From the NCBI RefSeq assembly GCF_900086645.1, contig NZ_LT576451.1:1860001-1924000 (forward strand): a DNA stretch of 64,000 bases, read 5' to 3'. The DNA comes from Curtobacterium sp. 9128 (GTDB lineage: Bacteria; Actinomycetota; Actinomycetes; Actinomycetales; Microbacteriaceae). Under the pieces are notes generated by a model. The model saw nothing but the letters and a program-made list of their open reading frames with translations, did not search any database and was not told the DNA's origin. Positions 16,806 to 25,561 of the stretch are shown here, in pieces (positions within the stretch are counted from its first letter, which is position 1; every line of letters begins with the position of its first letter). The position numbers and the translations under genes were made by a program.

Positions 16806-19800
16806 GTGAAACTCAAGATGACCATCGGCGGCACGGCAGGGGGCGATCGCGACGTCGTCGTGACGGCGGACGTGACCGCGACGATCGGGAGCCTCGCGAA
16901 CCGGTTGGCGACCGGCAGTCCGGCCGGGGTGCACCCGCTCACGCTGCGCGTGCAGTTCCCGGACCGCCCGCAGGCCCGGCTGCTCAACCCGTCGGCGACG
17001 GTGCACGAGTCCTCGCTGCGGTCCGGCTGCCGGGTGGAGGTCGTGCCGGTCACCGAGCGGCGGCGTGGGGACGACGTGGAGGACGCACCCGCCGCCGTCG
17101 TGCAGGTCCTCGCCGGTCCGGAGGCGGGACACGAGTACACGCTCTCGCGCGGCGTGAACCTCATTGGACGCGATGCGATGGCGCAGGTGTACCTCGCTGG
17201 TGACGACGAGGTCTCGCGCCGCCACGCGTCGGTCACGGTCGGCGAGACGATCGAGGTCGTCGACCTCAACTCGGCGAACGGCGTCTCCGTCGACGGTCGG
17301 CTCGTCGCACGGGCCTTCGTCGAGCCGTCGTCCGAGGTGCAGGTGGGGGAGTCCCGGCTCCGCATCGTGCCACTCGCGTCCAGTGGACTCCCGACGCTCC
17401 CCGGTGCCGCCGAGACGCCGTCGGAGTTCTCGCGGTCCCCGCGGGTGGATCCCGCGTACCGGGGCCGGTCGTTCACGCTGCCGGAGATCCCCGTCCCCGG
17501 CGAGAAGCCACGGCTCCCGATCATCGCGATCATCGCGCCGATCGTGCTGGGCGCCGTGCTGTTCCTCGTCACGAAGCAGCCGTACACGCTCATCTTCATC
17601 GCGCTGTCCCCGGTGATCATGATCGGGACGTGGATCGACCAGCGCGTGCAGGTCAAGCGGCGGAAGCGCGACGAACGGCAGCGCTTCGAGGACTCGCTCG
17701 CGGACGTCCGCACGCGGCTCGCGGCGGAGCGGGCGCGCGAGATCGACGCCCGGGTGGCCGAATCGCCAGCTCCCGCCGTCGTGACGGCGGCGATGCGGAC
17801 GGGGTCAGAGCTGCTCTGGACGCGCAAACCCGAGCACACCACGTTCCTCGAGGTCCGGTTCGGCGCAGGGACCCAGCCGTCGCACGCATCGATCACGCTG
17901 CCGTCGAAGAACACCGGCAGCGTCGACGACTGGAACCGCGCAGAAGCACTCGCCGACGAGTACGCCACCGTCGGTCCCGTCCCGGTCATCGAGACGTTCG
18001 AACGAGCCGGTGCGATCGGCGTCGCCGGGACCGGACTCGCTGCCGACGACGTCGCTCGGTCGCTCGTCGTGCAGCTCGTCGGACTGCACAGCCCGGCCGA
18101 CCTCGTCGTCACGGCCTTCGCCGGCGGCACCACGACCGAACAGTGGGGGTGGTTGAAGTGGCTGCCGCACGTCGACTCCGCGTACAGCCCGCTCCGCTCC
18201 GGCGGGCTCGTCAGCGACTTCGCGGGCGCGTCGACGCTGCTCGCCGAACTCGAGGGGCTCGTCGCCACCCGCCGTGACGCCGGCGCGGGTCGCGGCGAGC
18301 AGGTGCGGTCGCGTCTGGACGAGGGGCACGCGCTCGACGAGGAGCACGGCGAATCCGTCGACCGGCTGCCGGCGACCCCCGCGGTGCTCGTCATCGTCAC
18401 CGCGGAGGCCCCGGCCGACCGCGCTCGGCTGGTGGCGCTCGCCGAGGAGGGCGCGGACTTCGGCGTCTTCGTGCTGTGGCTCGCCCCGACGCAGCAGGCG
18501 CTGCCGGTGGTGTGCCGGACGTACATCTCCCTCGACCGCTCCACCGGGACCGCGACCGTCGGGTTCGTGCGGTCCGGCCAGGCGGTCGTGCTCGACGAGC
18601 TCGACCGCGTCGACGTGATCGAGGCCGCGACCGTCGCCAGGGCCATCGCACCCGTCCAGGACACCGGCGCCCGTGTGCTCGACGAGACCGACCTGCCGCA
18701 CAGCGTCGCGTTCGTCGACCTGTACGAGGGCGACCTCGCCGGCGACCCGGTGGCCGTCGTCAGCCGCTGGGCGAAGAACGACAGCATCACCGCGGACTGG
18801 GTGCCCGGAGCCGGTCGCGAAGCCGGCGGGATCCGGGCGGTCATCGGGCAGGGACCGAGCGAGCCGCTCGCGCTCGACCTCAGGACCCAGGGTCCGCACG
18901 CACTCGTCGGCGGGACCACGGGTTCCGGCAAGAGCGAGTTCCTGCAGACGTGGATCATGGGGATCGCGGCCGAGTACGCCCCGGACCGCGTGACGTTCCT
19001 GCTCGTCGACTACAAGGGCGGTGCGGCGTTCGCCGAGTGCGTCGGGCTGCCGCACACGGTCGGACTCGTCACCGACCTCAACCCGCACCTGGTCCGCCGC
19101 GCCCTGACGTCGTTGCGGGCGGAACTGCGGTACCGCGAGCACCTCCTCAACGAGCGGGGTGCGAAGGACCTCGTCACGCTCGAGCAGCGCGGTGATCCGG
19201 CGGCGCCGCCGTCGCTCGTGATCGTCATCGACGAGTTCGCCGCCCTCGCCTCCGAGATCCCCGAGTTCATCGACGGGGTCATCGACGTCGCACAGCGTGG
19301 TCGTTCGCTGGGGCTCCACCTCGTGATGGCGACGCAGCGGCCGAGCGGGGTCATCAAGGACTCCCTGCGCGCGAACACGAACCTCCGCATCGCCCTGCGC
19401 GTCGCCGACGAGGTGGACAGCGCCGACGTCCTCGGTGTGCCCGACGCGGCGTGGTTCGATCCGGGCACCCCCGGACGCGCTGCGGCGAAGACGGGACCGG
19501 GGCGCGTCCTGGACTTCCAGACGGCGTACCTCGGTGGACGGTCGGACGACGTCGTGCACGAGCCCGACATCGACGTGCAGGACTTCCCGTTCGGGCCGGG
19601 CACGATGTGGCCGAGTGCCGCACGGGCTCCGCGGGACACCGCTCGCGCGAAGGACATCGAGCGGCTCGCCGGCACCATCGCGGCCGCGGCGGATCGACGC
19701 TCGCTCGCGATCCCGCGGAAGCCGTGGCTCGACCAGCTCGGCGAGAGCGTCGACCTCGGCGCGGTCGGGCGATCCGACGGAGCGTCGCTCGTCATCGGCA

Positions 19801-21410
19801 CGCTCGACGTCCCGGAACACCAGCAGCAGACCGCCTACGCCGTCGACCTCGACGTCGTCGGCAACGTCGCCGTGCTCGGGACCGGTGGCTCCGGCAAGTC
19901 CACGGTGCTCCGCGCCGTCGCCATCGCGGCGTCCTCGGTGGCCGACGACCACCCCGTGCAGGTCTACGGACTCGACTTCGGCGGCGGCGGACTCTCGATG
20001 CTCGATGCACTGCCCACCGTCGGGTCCGTGATCAGCGGGCCGGATGACGAACGCATCACGCGCCTCCTGGTCGATCTGGAGGCGACCATCTCGGACCGTT
20101 CGCAGCGGTTCGCGGCGGCCCGATCCTCCTCGCTGACCGAGTACCGGACCGTCACCGGCGAGGCGGAGCCGCGCATCCTGGTGCTCGTCGACGGGATGGG
20201 CGCGTTCCGGAACGAGTACGAGTTCCGGCCCGGCACGCTGCAGCTGTTCGACCAGGTGCTCGCGATCGCCTCCACCGGGCGGGCGCTCGGCGTGCACCTC
20301 GTGATGTCGGCCGACCGTGTCGGGGCCTTCCCGACGAACCTGCAGGCGAACATCGGCGAACGGATCGTGCTGCGGCTCGCGAGCGACATCGAGTACAACG
20401 CGGCCGACGTGGCCGCGGACGTGCTCGAAGACGCCGTCCCCGGGCGTGGACTCGTGGGATCGCACGAGGTGCAGATCGCCGTCCCGGCCGGGAGTGCCGA
20501 CCTCGTCGTGCAGGCCGGGGCGGTGGAGGCGCTGTCTCGTTCCCTGGTGGCGCATGGGGTACCGGCGACGCCAGCGGTCCGCCGGCTGCCGTCGTCCGTC
20601 CCGGTTTCGTCGTTGCCGGTCGCGGTCGACGGCCGGCCCGTGATCGGCCTGGCCGACGACACGTTGGCCGCCGTCGGCATCCCGACCGATGGTCTCTTCG
20701 TCGTCACCGGGCCGTTCGGGTCCGGACGGAGCACGACGATGCGGACGCTCATCGGGTCCGTCACGGCGACGTACCCGGACCGTCCCGCGTACCTCGTCGT
20801 CGGGCGTCGGAGCGCGCTCCGGGACGCCACTGACTGGGCCGCGGTCGCGAGTGACTCCGACTCGGCCGACGCGCTTGCCAGCCAGCTGGCGTCGTCGCTC
20901 GAAGCAGGAGGGACGATCGACCCGTCGCCGTTCATCGTGATCGAGAACGTCGGCGACTTCGAGGGGCTGCCAGCCGAGTCGCAGGTCGCGCGGCTGATCA
21001 AAGCCGCTCGACGCGCAGGGGTGTTCGTCCTCGCCGAGGCCGACACCGTCACCGCGCCGAGCGCCTGGCAGCTCTTCGGGGAGCTCAAGACCGCCCGCGC
21101 GGGCATCGCGCTGCAGCCGGAGGAGACCGACGGGCTGACGCTGTTCCGGACGGCGTTCCCGCGCTGTACGCGGTCGGACTTCCCGCTCGGGCGGGGGTTC
21201 ATGGTCGACTCCGGACGGGTCACCCGGGTGCAGGTCGCGTTGCCGGGTTCTGGTTCCGGTTCTGATTCGGGTTCTGGTTCTGGTTCTGGTTCGGGTTCCG
21301 GTTCTGGTTCGGGTTCTGGTTCCCATCGCATGGGTGAGGAATTCTCCTCCTCTGGTAGCGTGCCAGATGTCGCCGGAGGGGCTGGCGACGAGAACCGAAC
21401 GAGGGGATGA
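16806..21410 (+). CDS. Type VII secretion motor ATPase (EccC/EssC-like) with ubiquitin-like and FHA domains
   Basis: A 1534-residue FtsK/SpoIIIE-family motor. In order: a ubiquitin/YukD-like N-terminus (residues 1-80), an FHA domain (about 98-190, with LIGRD, SRRHASV and LNSANG), two membrane helices (about 237-277), then three ATPase domains. Walker A motifs are GGTTGSGKSE (about 702), GTGGSGKST (about 1025) and GPFGSGRST (about 1302). The third has Arg for the P-loop Lys. Domain 1 has the Walker B run LVIVIDEFAAL. In T7SS this motor recognises WXG100 substrates and drives export. A Gly-Ser repeat tail follows the last domain. No EccB, EccD, EccE or mycosin gene is nearby. Confidence 0.9.
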   Translation: MKLKMTIGGTAGGDRDVVVTADVTATIGSLANRLATGSPAGVHPLTLRVQFPDRPQARLLNPSATVHESSLRSGCRVEVVPVTERRRGDDVEDAPAAVVQVLAGPEAGHEYTLSRGVNLIGRDAMAQVYLAGDDEVSRRHASVTVGETIEVVDLNSANGVSVDGRLVARAFVEPSSEVQVGESRLRIVPLASSGLPTLPGAAETPSEFSRSPRVDPAYRGRSFTLPEIPVPGEKPRLPIIAIIAPIVLGAVLFLVTKQPYTLIFIALSPVIMIGTWIDQRVQVKRRKRDERQRFEDSLADVRTRLAAERAREIDARVAESPAPAVVTAAMRTGSELLWTRKPEHTTFLEVRFGAGTQPSHASITLPSKNTGSVDDWNRAEALADEYATVGPVPVIETFERAGAIGVAGTGLAADDVARSLVVQLVGLHSPADLVVTAFAGGTTTEQWGWLKWLPHVDSAYSPLRSGGLVSDFAGASTLLAELEGLVATRRDAGAGRGEQVRSRLDEGHALDEEHGESVDRLPATPAVLVIVTAEAPADRARLVALAEEGADFGVFVLWLAPTQQALPVVCRTYISLDRSTGTATVGFVRSGQAVVLDELDRVDVIEAATVARAIAPVQDTGARVLDETDLPHSVAFVDLYEGDLAGDPVAVVSRWAKNDSITADWVPGAGREAGGIRAVIGQGPSEPLALDLRTQGPHALVGGTTGSGKSEFLQTWIMGIAAEYAPDRVTFLLVDYKGGAAFAECVGLPHTVGLVTDLNPHLVRRALTSLRAELRYREHLLNERGAKDLVTLEQRGDPAAPPSLVIVIDEFAALASEIPEFIDGVIDVAQRGRSLGLHLVMATQRPSGVIKDSLRANTNLRIALRVADEVDSADVLGVPDAAWFDPGTPGRAAAKTGPGRVLDFQTAYLGGRSDDVVHEPDIDVQDFPFGPGTMWPSAARAPRDTARAKDIERLAGTIAAAADRRSLAIPRKPWLDQLGESVDLGAVGRSDGASLVIGTLDVPEHQQQTAYAVDLDVVGNVAVLGTGGSGKSTVLRAVAIAASSVADDHPVQVYGLDFGGGGLSMLDALPTVGSVISGPDDERITRLLVDLEATISDRSQRFAAARSSSLTEYRTVTGEAEPRILVLVDGMGAFRNEYEFRPGTLQLFDQVLAIASTGRALGVHLVMSADRVGAFPTNLQANIGERIVLRLASDIEYNAADVAADVLEDAVPGRGLVGSHEVQIAVPAGSADLVVQAGAVEALSRSLVAHGVPATPAVRRLPSSVPVSSLPVAVDGRPVIGLADDTLAAVGIPTDGLFVVTGPFGSGRSTTMRTLIGSVTATYPDRPAYLVVGRRSALRDATDWAAVASDSDSADALASQLASSLEAGGTIDPSPFIVIENVGDFEGLPAESQVARLIKAARRAGVFVLAEADTVTAPSAWQLFGELKTARAGIALQPEETDGLTLFRTAFPRCTRSDFPLGRGFMVDSGRVTRVQVALPGSGSGSDSGSGSGSGSGSGSGSGSGSHRMGEEFSSSGSVPDVAGGAGDENRTRG
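21246..21323 (+). repeat. Thirteen GGTTCN hexamers coding a Gly-Ser tail
   Basis: Thirteen consecutive 6-bp units (mostly GGTTCT, GGTTCC or GGTTCG, one GATTCG) encode Gly-Ser pairs at the C-terminus of the T7SS motor. Unit changes keep the reading frame, so the tail can vary in length without loss of the gene. Confidence 0.9.
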
Positions 21411-21412
21411 CC

Positions 21413-21709
21413 ATGCCGAACATCAACGTGTCCTACCAGGAGCTCAACGGCAACGCGGACCGGCTGCTTGCTGGTCGTGACGAGATCAACGCGACGCTGT
21501 CGAAGCTGCAGGCACAGATCGCATCGCTGACGCAGGCGGGGTTCCAGACGGACCGGTCGTCGGGGGCGTACAACGACGCGTACCAGCGCTTCACCTCCGG
21601 TGCGCAGAACACCATCGGTGGGCTGAACGACCTGGCGCAGTTCCTGCGCACCACGGCGACCACGCTGGGCGACGTGGACCAGCAGCTGGCGTCGAAGCTG
21701 GGTCGCTGA
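21413..21709 (+). CDS. WXG100/Esx-like small secreted protein
   Basis: A 98-residue, mostly helical protein with the size and hairpin layout of WXG100 substrates. A first helix (YQELNGNADRLLAGRDEINA) is followed by a turn and a second helix ending LGDVDQQLASKLGR. The Trp-X-Gly turn itself is absent: the equivalent region reads AGFQTDRSSGAYNDAYQRF. ATG 21413 is preferred over ATG 21407 because GAGGGG lies 6 nt before it. It directly follows the motor gene and is the likely Esx partner for secretion. Confidence 0.8.
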   Translation: MPNINVSYQELNGNADRLLAGRDEINATLSKLQAQIASLTQAGFQTDRSSGAYNDAYQRFTSGAQNTIGGLNDLAQFLRTTATTLGDVDQQLASKLGR

Positions 21710-21783
21710 GCCGGTCCGATCACAACGACACGGTCGGTACCGCTGGGGCGGTGCCGGCCGTGGATTCGTCACGGGGGTGACAA

Positions 21784-22074
21784 GTGGGCGGAGAGCTCAA
21801 GGTCGTCTACGCCGCACTCGATGCGGCGTCGGCGAAGGTGACGGCTGCGGCCGATGACATCCAGATCGGCTCACGAATCCGGCAGGGGGCCGGAGATGCC
21901 GAACTGGGATCGGATGCCGTGGCGTCGGCGCTGTCGAACGCGACGGCGCAGCAGGTGCAGCGGTCGGATCTCGTCGCGGAGAACGTGCGAGTTGCGGCAA
22001 AGTTCCCGCTGCAGGCCAAGCGGTCGTACCAGGAACAGGACTCTGCGCTGGCCGGAGCGGCGGCGAAGCAGTGA
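21784..22074 (+). CDS. Small helical T7SS-associated protein
   Basis: A 96-residue, cysteine-free protein predicted to be nearly all helix (VVYAALDAASAKVTAAADDI, RSYQEQDSALAGAAAKQ). Size, position between the Esx-like gene and the large substrate, and the 4-nt overlap with the substrate gene suggest that it is the chaperone or co-secreted partner of that substrate. It has no WXG motif and I do not recognise a named family. Confidence 0.72.
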   Translation: MGGELKVVYAALDAASAKVTAAADDIQIGSRIRQGAGDAELGSDAVASALSNATAQQVQRSDLVAENVRVAAKFPLQAKRSYQEQDSALAGAAAKQ

Positions 22075-23801
22075 GCTGGACACACGATGATCCGAGCCAG
22101 GGCAGTCCGGCCGCGATCCAGGGGCTGGCGCAGCTCCGGAGTGCGCGTGCAGGCAAGATCCGTGACGCCCAGCAGTCGTTGCAGGGTGCGGGATCGGGTT
22201 CTGGGGCAGAGTGGAAGGCGATGAGCCAGACCGCGTTCGCCTCGAAGCTGTCCGCGGATGCGGCGGACATCGAGTTGCTCGCGACGGGACTCGAGGCGCA
22301 GGCGTCCGCTCTGAAGACGTATGCCGGGCAACTGTCCCAGTTGCAGGACCGGCAGCGGGTGCTTGAGCAGCAGCGGTCCAGCGTGCAGATGGACCTTGGT
22401 CTCGCGAAGCTGAAGCTCAGCACGTCGAGCGCCGAGCTGCCGGCACTGCTCAAGGCGGAGACTCCCGATCCCGATGCGACGGCAGCTGCGAAACGGAAGT
22501 CCGCCGCTGCGCAGACTGCGGTCGATGATGCGCAGGCAAAGACCCGCGCGATCGACGCGCAGTGGGACCAGCTGGTTTCTGATCGGCGGTCGATGGACTC
22601 GACCTGTGTTGCTGCGTTGCAGGGCGAGGGCGTCCTCGGCAGCCTCGCCGGCGTCACGACCGCTGGCGTCGCTGGCAGTACCCCGGCAGCGCTTCTCGCC
22701 ATGATCGGCAACCTGAGCGCAATCGACCTCAAGATCCTGCTGAAGCAGCATCCGGAGCTCGCGGCAGCGCTTGACAAAGCTGCGCCGTCCGAAGTGTCGA
22801 CGTGGTGGAGTTCGCTTCCGGCCGGGCAGCAGGCCGCACTCGTGGCGGGGCTCCCAGCGGTGATCGGCGCGCTCAACGGTGTGCCGGCGCTCGCGCGGGT
22901 GGCGGCGAACAAGATCAATGCGGCGGAGCGACTCGGCGTTGTGCGAGACGAGATCGCCCGCCTGCGGAAGCTCGCGTCCGACGCGGGGACTCCCCAGCGT
23001 TTCGATGATCAGATCGCAGCGCTGGAGGACGAGCGTGACTACCTGAAGCGTGCGACGGGTGATCATCCCACGGTCCAGCTCTACTTGTACGATCACGCGA
23101 AGGACCGGATCATCGAGATGATCGGAACTCCGACGGATGCCACGAGAAACGTGATCACCTACGTTCCCGGAACGTTTGCAGACATGGGCGGGTTCTTCAG
23201 CGGTGAAACACAAAAAGTGGCGAGGTATATGCAGCAGCAAGGTGGAGTCGGCACCGTGGCGTTCGTGTACAAGGATGGAACCTTCCCGCAAAGCATCCCC
23301 GAAGCCAATTCCGAGGCTTTTGGGCTCGCGTCGGGCAAGCGTCTTGCGAACTTTGACTTCGGACTTCGAAGCCAACCCGATCTGCGATCCGCGCAACAGA
23401 TCGCTATGGGTCATAGTTGGGGCACTGCGAATGTGACTTCGTCGGAGGTGGCAGGTGCTCATTACGACAAAGTGCTGTCACTTGCGGGTGCTGGCGTGCC
23501 CTCCGGTTGGGAAAAGCGTGACGGAACCCGTTACGCGGACTTCTCCTACGATGACATCCTCCAGGATGCTCAGCATATCTCTGGCGGGTTGGTTTGGGAT
23601 GGCCGAAACCCGCGCGAGGTGGGCTTTGATCACGGCTCCTACTATTCCCCTCCGGATAAATACAAGGACTTCCCCTTGAATGGCGTGTATGACTCGCTAC
23701 GAAACGGGATGGGGCTTCACAATTTGATCGCGGGGACGGATGTCGAGAATCAGGGAGCGCTTCGCGACATGAAACAATTCATCTACGGAGGACGCCCGTG
23801 A
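22071..23801 (+). CDS. Putative T7SS substrate with C-terminal alpha/beta-hydrolase domain
   Basis: A 576-residue protein in three parts. The first 190 residues resemble an actinobacterial T7SS signal domain: EWKAMSQTAFASKLSADAAD, then long coiled-coil helices (QLSQLQDRQRVLEQQRSS). A helical middle is rich in Ala and Leu. The C-terminal 220 residues look like an alpha/beta hydrolase of the DUF1023 kind, with VITYVPGTFADMGG and the nucleophile elbow GHSWG (Ser449). Candidate His residues lie in VGFDHGSYY and GMGLHNLI. The natural reading is an exported lipase or esterase, perhaps an antibacterial effector. From about 23060 the DNA is less GC-rich, suggesting separate origin of the toxic end. 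It overlaps its neighbours by 4 nt on both sides. Confidence 0.78.
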   Translation: MSWTHDDPSQGSPAAIQGLAQLRSARAGKIRDAQQSLQGAGSGSGAEWKAMSQTAFASKLSADAADIELLATGLEAQASALKTYAGQLSQLQDRQRVLEQQRSSVQMDLGLAKLKLSTSSAELPALLKAETPDPDATAAAKRKSAAAQTAVDDAQAKTRAIDAQWDQLVSDRRSMDSTCVAALQGEGVLGSLAGVTTAGVAGSTPAALLAMIGNLSAIDLKILLKQHPELAAALDKAAPSEVSTWWSSLPAGQQAALVAGLPAVIGALNGVPALARVAANKINAAERLGVVRDEIARLRKLASDAGTPQRFDDQIAALEDERDYLKRATGDHPTVQLYLYDHAKDRIIEMIGTPTDATRNVITYVPGTFADMGGFFSGETQKVARYMQQQGGVGTVAFVYKDGTFPQSIPEANSEAFGLASGKRLANFDFGLRSQPDLRSAQQIAMGHSWGTANVTSSEVAGAHYDKVLSLAGAGVPSGWEKRDGTRYADFSYDDILQDAQHISGGLVWDGRNPREVGFDHGSYYSPPDKYKDFPLNGVYDSLRNGMGLHNLIAGTDVENQGALRDMKQFIYGGRP

Positions 23802-24283
23802 AGTGGCCTCAGGTCCTCGTCGTAGTTTTGGGAACTTCGCTTCTGACGGGATGTGTCATGAATACGAACGAAGATGCGGTAAGTCCGGAGAAGCGGATTT
23901 CGGAGGCGAAGTCGCGCACCCAGCAACTCGAACTGCGGATCGCGAAATTCATTCCTGACCGGGACGTGCGTGAGATCAATCAGCTCCCGAAGGGCTCGCT
24001 GCAGTCGTGTGATTCAGGCGATATGTGGGCAGGCGGGATCACGATCAGCCTGCGAGCCGATGTGAGGCCGATTGCTGCGCTCGGCGAGCTTCGTCAGAAA
24101 GCTGAGACGGCTGGGTTCGAGGTGGACCAGAGTAAATCCTTCAACGGTACTGAGCGTGTTACCGTCTCGGAAAAAAACGGAGCCTCAGTATTGCTCGACG
24201 TCACAACGCACGGCATCGAGGGTGGGTCGTTCTCGGAGTGCTTCTCGCTGCCCGACGACTTTTACCGTGGGGGAGAGTACTGA
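23798..24283 (+). CDS. Lipoprotein, family A (candidate immunity protein)
   Basis: A 161-residue lipoprotein with signal peptide MKWPQVLVVVLGTSLLTGC, lipobox LTGC and Cys19 as the acylation site. The mature part shares a pattern with the product of 25562: RTQQLELRIAKFIP, then GSLQSCDSG, WAGG, a GFEV strand and a closing FSECFSLPDDFYRGGEY. Two other cysteines (in LQSC and SEC) are conserved in both and could form a disulphide. It starts inside the stop of the hydrolase gene, the usual place for an immunity gene. Immunity is inferred from order and location only. Base composition is low for this genome. Confidence 0.72.
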   Translation: MKWPQVLVVVLGTSLLTGCVMNTNEDAVSPEKRISEAKSRTQQLELRIAKFIPDRDVREINQLPKGSLQSCDSGDMWAGGITISLRADVRPIAALGELRQKAETAGFEVDQSKSFNGTERVTVSEKNGASVLLDVTTHGIEGGSFSECFSLPDDFYRGGEY

Positions 24284-24353
24284 GGTAAATGATGCGTCAG
24301 TGCAGAGCCGAACGAGTAGGGTCGCTGTCAATGGGGAAAATGAGGCGGAAGCA

Positions 24354-24887
24354 TTGAAGCTACCTCGCACCGCGATGGTGGCTGTCGCGAGCGTCGGTTT
24401 TCTTTCTGTGATCTCGACCGCCGGGTGCAGCGGGGCTAACACCGGAGAACAATCGAACGTGAGTACGTCCCGGATTGCTCATGCAGGTGAAGCCCTCGAC
24501 GTCGCCCGAGCACAGCTCTCCAAGATGCCTGGCATCTCCGAGTCCTCCATCAAAGTCGACAGGACGGTAACCGGACTGCAGACAAATCGTCGCATCTGGA
24601 TCGAGGCGACGAGCGACTCGACGTCACGAGACGAACAGGCAAGGCAGGTGGAGCAACTTTTCCGACTTGGTTGGTCCGTCAACGACGTCGATGCGAACAA
24701 GGGGGTCAGTGTGCGGATGCACACCTCACCGCAGGTGATCGTCGGTGACCTTCTTGACAGTTCGTGGACTGACCGCGAGTTCCGTTCCTCACCGGGGAGC
24801 TTCAGAGCGCTCGTCGTCGTCCCGCGATCGTCCTTGGAATCCAAGCTGGGGAAGTGGCCGGGTGATGTGCCCGACCTCGAGTCGTGA
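24354..24887 (+). CDS. Lipoprotein, family B, copy 1
   Basis: A 177-residue lipoprotein. TTG 24354 gives MKLPRTAMVAVASVGFLSV with lipobox TAGC (Cys25). The frame is open further upstream, but only this start yields a basic n-region, and it makes the protein exactly as long as its paralogue at 25003. Shared pattern: HAGEALDVARAQLSKMPG, TVTGLQTNRRIWIEA, LGWSVNDVDANKGVSVRM, then SPQVIVGD and a closing KWPGDVPD. It has no cysteine besides the lipid-modified one. Function is unknown; it lies between the two family A genes. Confidence 0.68.
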   Translation: MKLPRTAMVAVASVGFLSVISTAGCSGANTGEQSNVSTSRIAHAGEALDVARAQLSKMPGISESSIKVDRTVTGLQTNRRIWIEATSDSTSRDEQARQVEQLFRLGWSVNDVDANKGVSVRMHTSPQVIVGDLLDSSWTDREFRSSPGSFRALVVVPRSSLESKLGKWPGDVPDLES

Positions 24888-25002
24888 AAGTCGGGGATCG
24901 ACGACGCCCACGACCGGTCATTCAGATCGGTCGTGCAAGACAAGACAAGGCGACTGCGACGGTCGACCACTGCGGCCACGATTGCCACAACAAGGGAGCG
25001 AC

Positions 25003-25536
25003 TTGATAGGCCGACGTCGACGCCTCGCGTGCATCGGTGCGGCCATCGTCATCGTGGGGTCGGGCGGAGGGTGCAGCGCAATGGGTCCCCGAGATCAGGC
25101 ACCGACAAGCTCGATTGAGACGGCGCACCCACACGCGGGGCAGTCTCTCGAAGCCGCGCGTGGACAGCTTCGAGCCATGTCTGGCCTGACTGACACATCC
25201 GTCGACATCGATGAGACGGTGTCGGGGCTGAACACGCACCACCAGGTGCTCGTGACTGCGACGGTCGACGATCCCGCACGGCTCCCGACGGTGATCAACA
25301 CGTTGGCGCAACTCGGCTGGTCGGTGAACGACCACGAGCCGGACGCCGGCATCTTCGTCGGGATGCGACTCTCGCCACAGCCCGTGATCGGAGATATTGC
25401 AAAGGAGGAAGGGTGGACCGATGCTGCCTATGCCACGTCGACGGATCGGTTGAAGCAACTGGTGCTCCTGCCGGAAAGCGCGGTCGAGAAGCGCTTCGGA
25501 GAATGGCCGGGCTCCGCACCAGACGCTTCCGGCTGA
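25003..25536 (+). CDS. Lipoprotein, family B, copy 2
   Basis: A 177-residue paralogue of the 24354 product. TTG 25003, preceded by GGGAG, gives MIGRRRRLACIGAAIVIVG and a weak lipobox GGGC (Cys24). It matches copy 1 along its length: HAGQSLEAARGQLRAMSG, TVSGLNTHHQVLVTATV, LGWSVNDHEPDAGIFVGM, SPQPVIGD and EWPGSAPD. Identity looks moderate, so the duplication is not recent. Its GC content is closer to the genome average than that of copy 1. Function is unknown. Confidence 0.7.
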   Translation: MIGRRRRLACIGAAIVIVGSGGGCSAMGPRDQAPTSSIETAHPHAGQSLEAARGQLRAMSGLTDTSVDIDETVSGLNTHHQVLVTATVDDPARLPTVINTLAQLGWSVNDHEPDAGIFVGMRLSPQPVIGDIAKEEGWTDAAYATSTDRLKQLVLLPESAVEKRFGEWPGSAPDASG

Positions 25537-25561
25537 CAGTCTCGACCGTGCAACCGAGTCG

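Noticed and set aside
17805-21326. An 1173-residue open frame on the minus strand opposite the T7SS motor
   Set aside because: It is Arg/Asp/Glu/Val-rich with no domain, and mirrors codon positions of the real plus-strand gene. High GC commonly opens such shadow frames.
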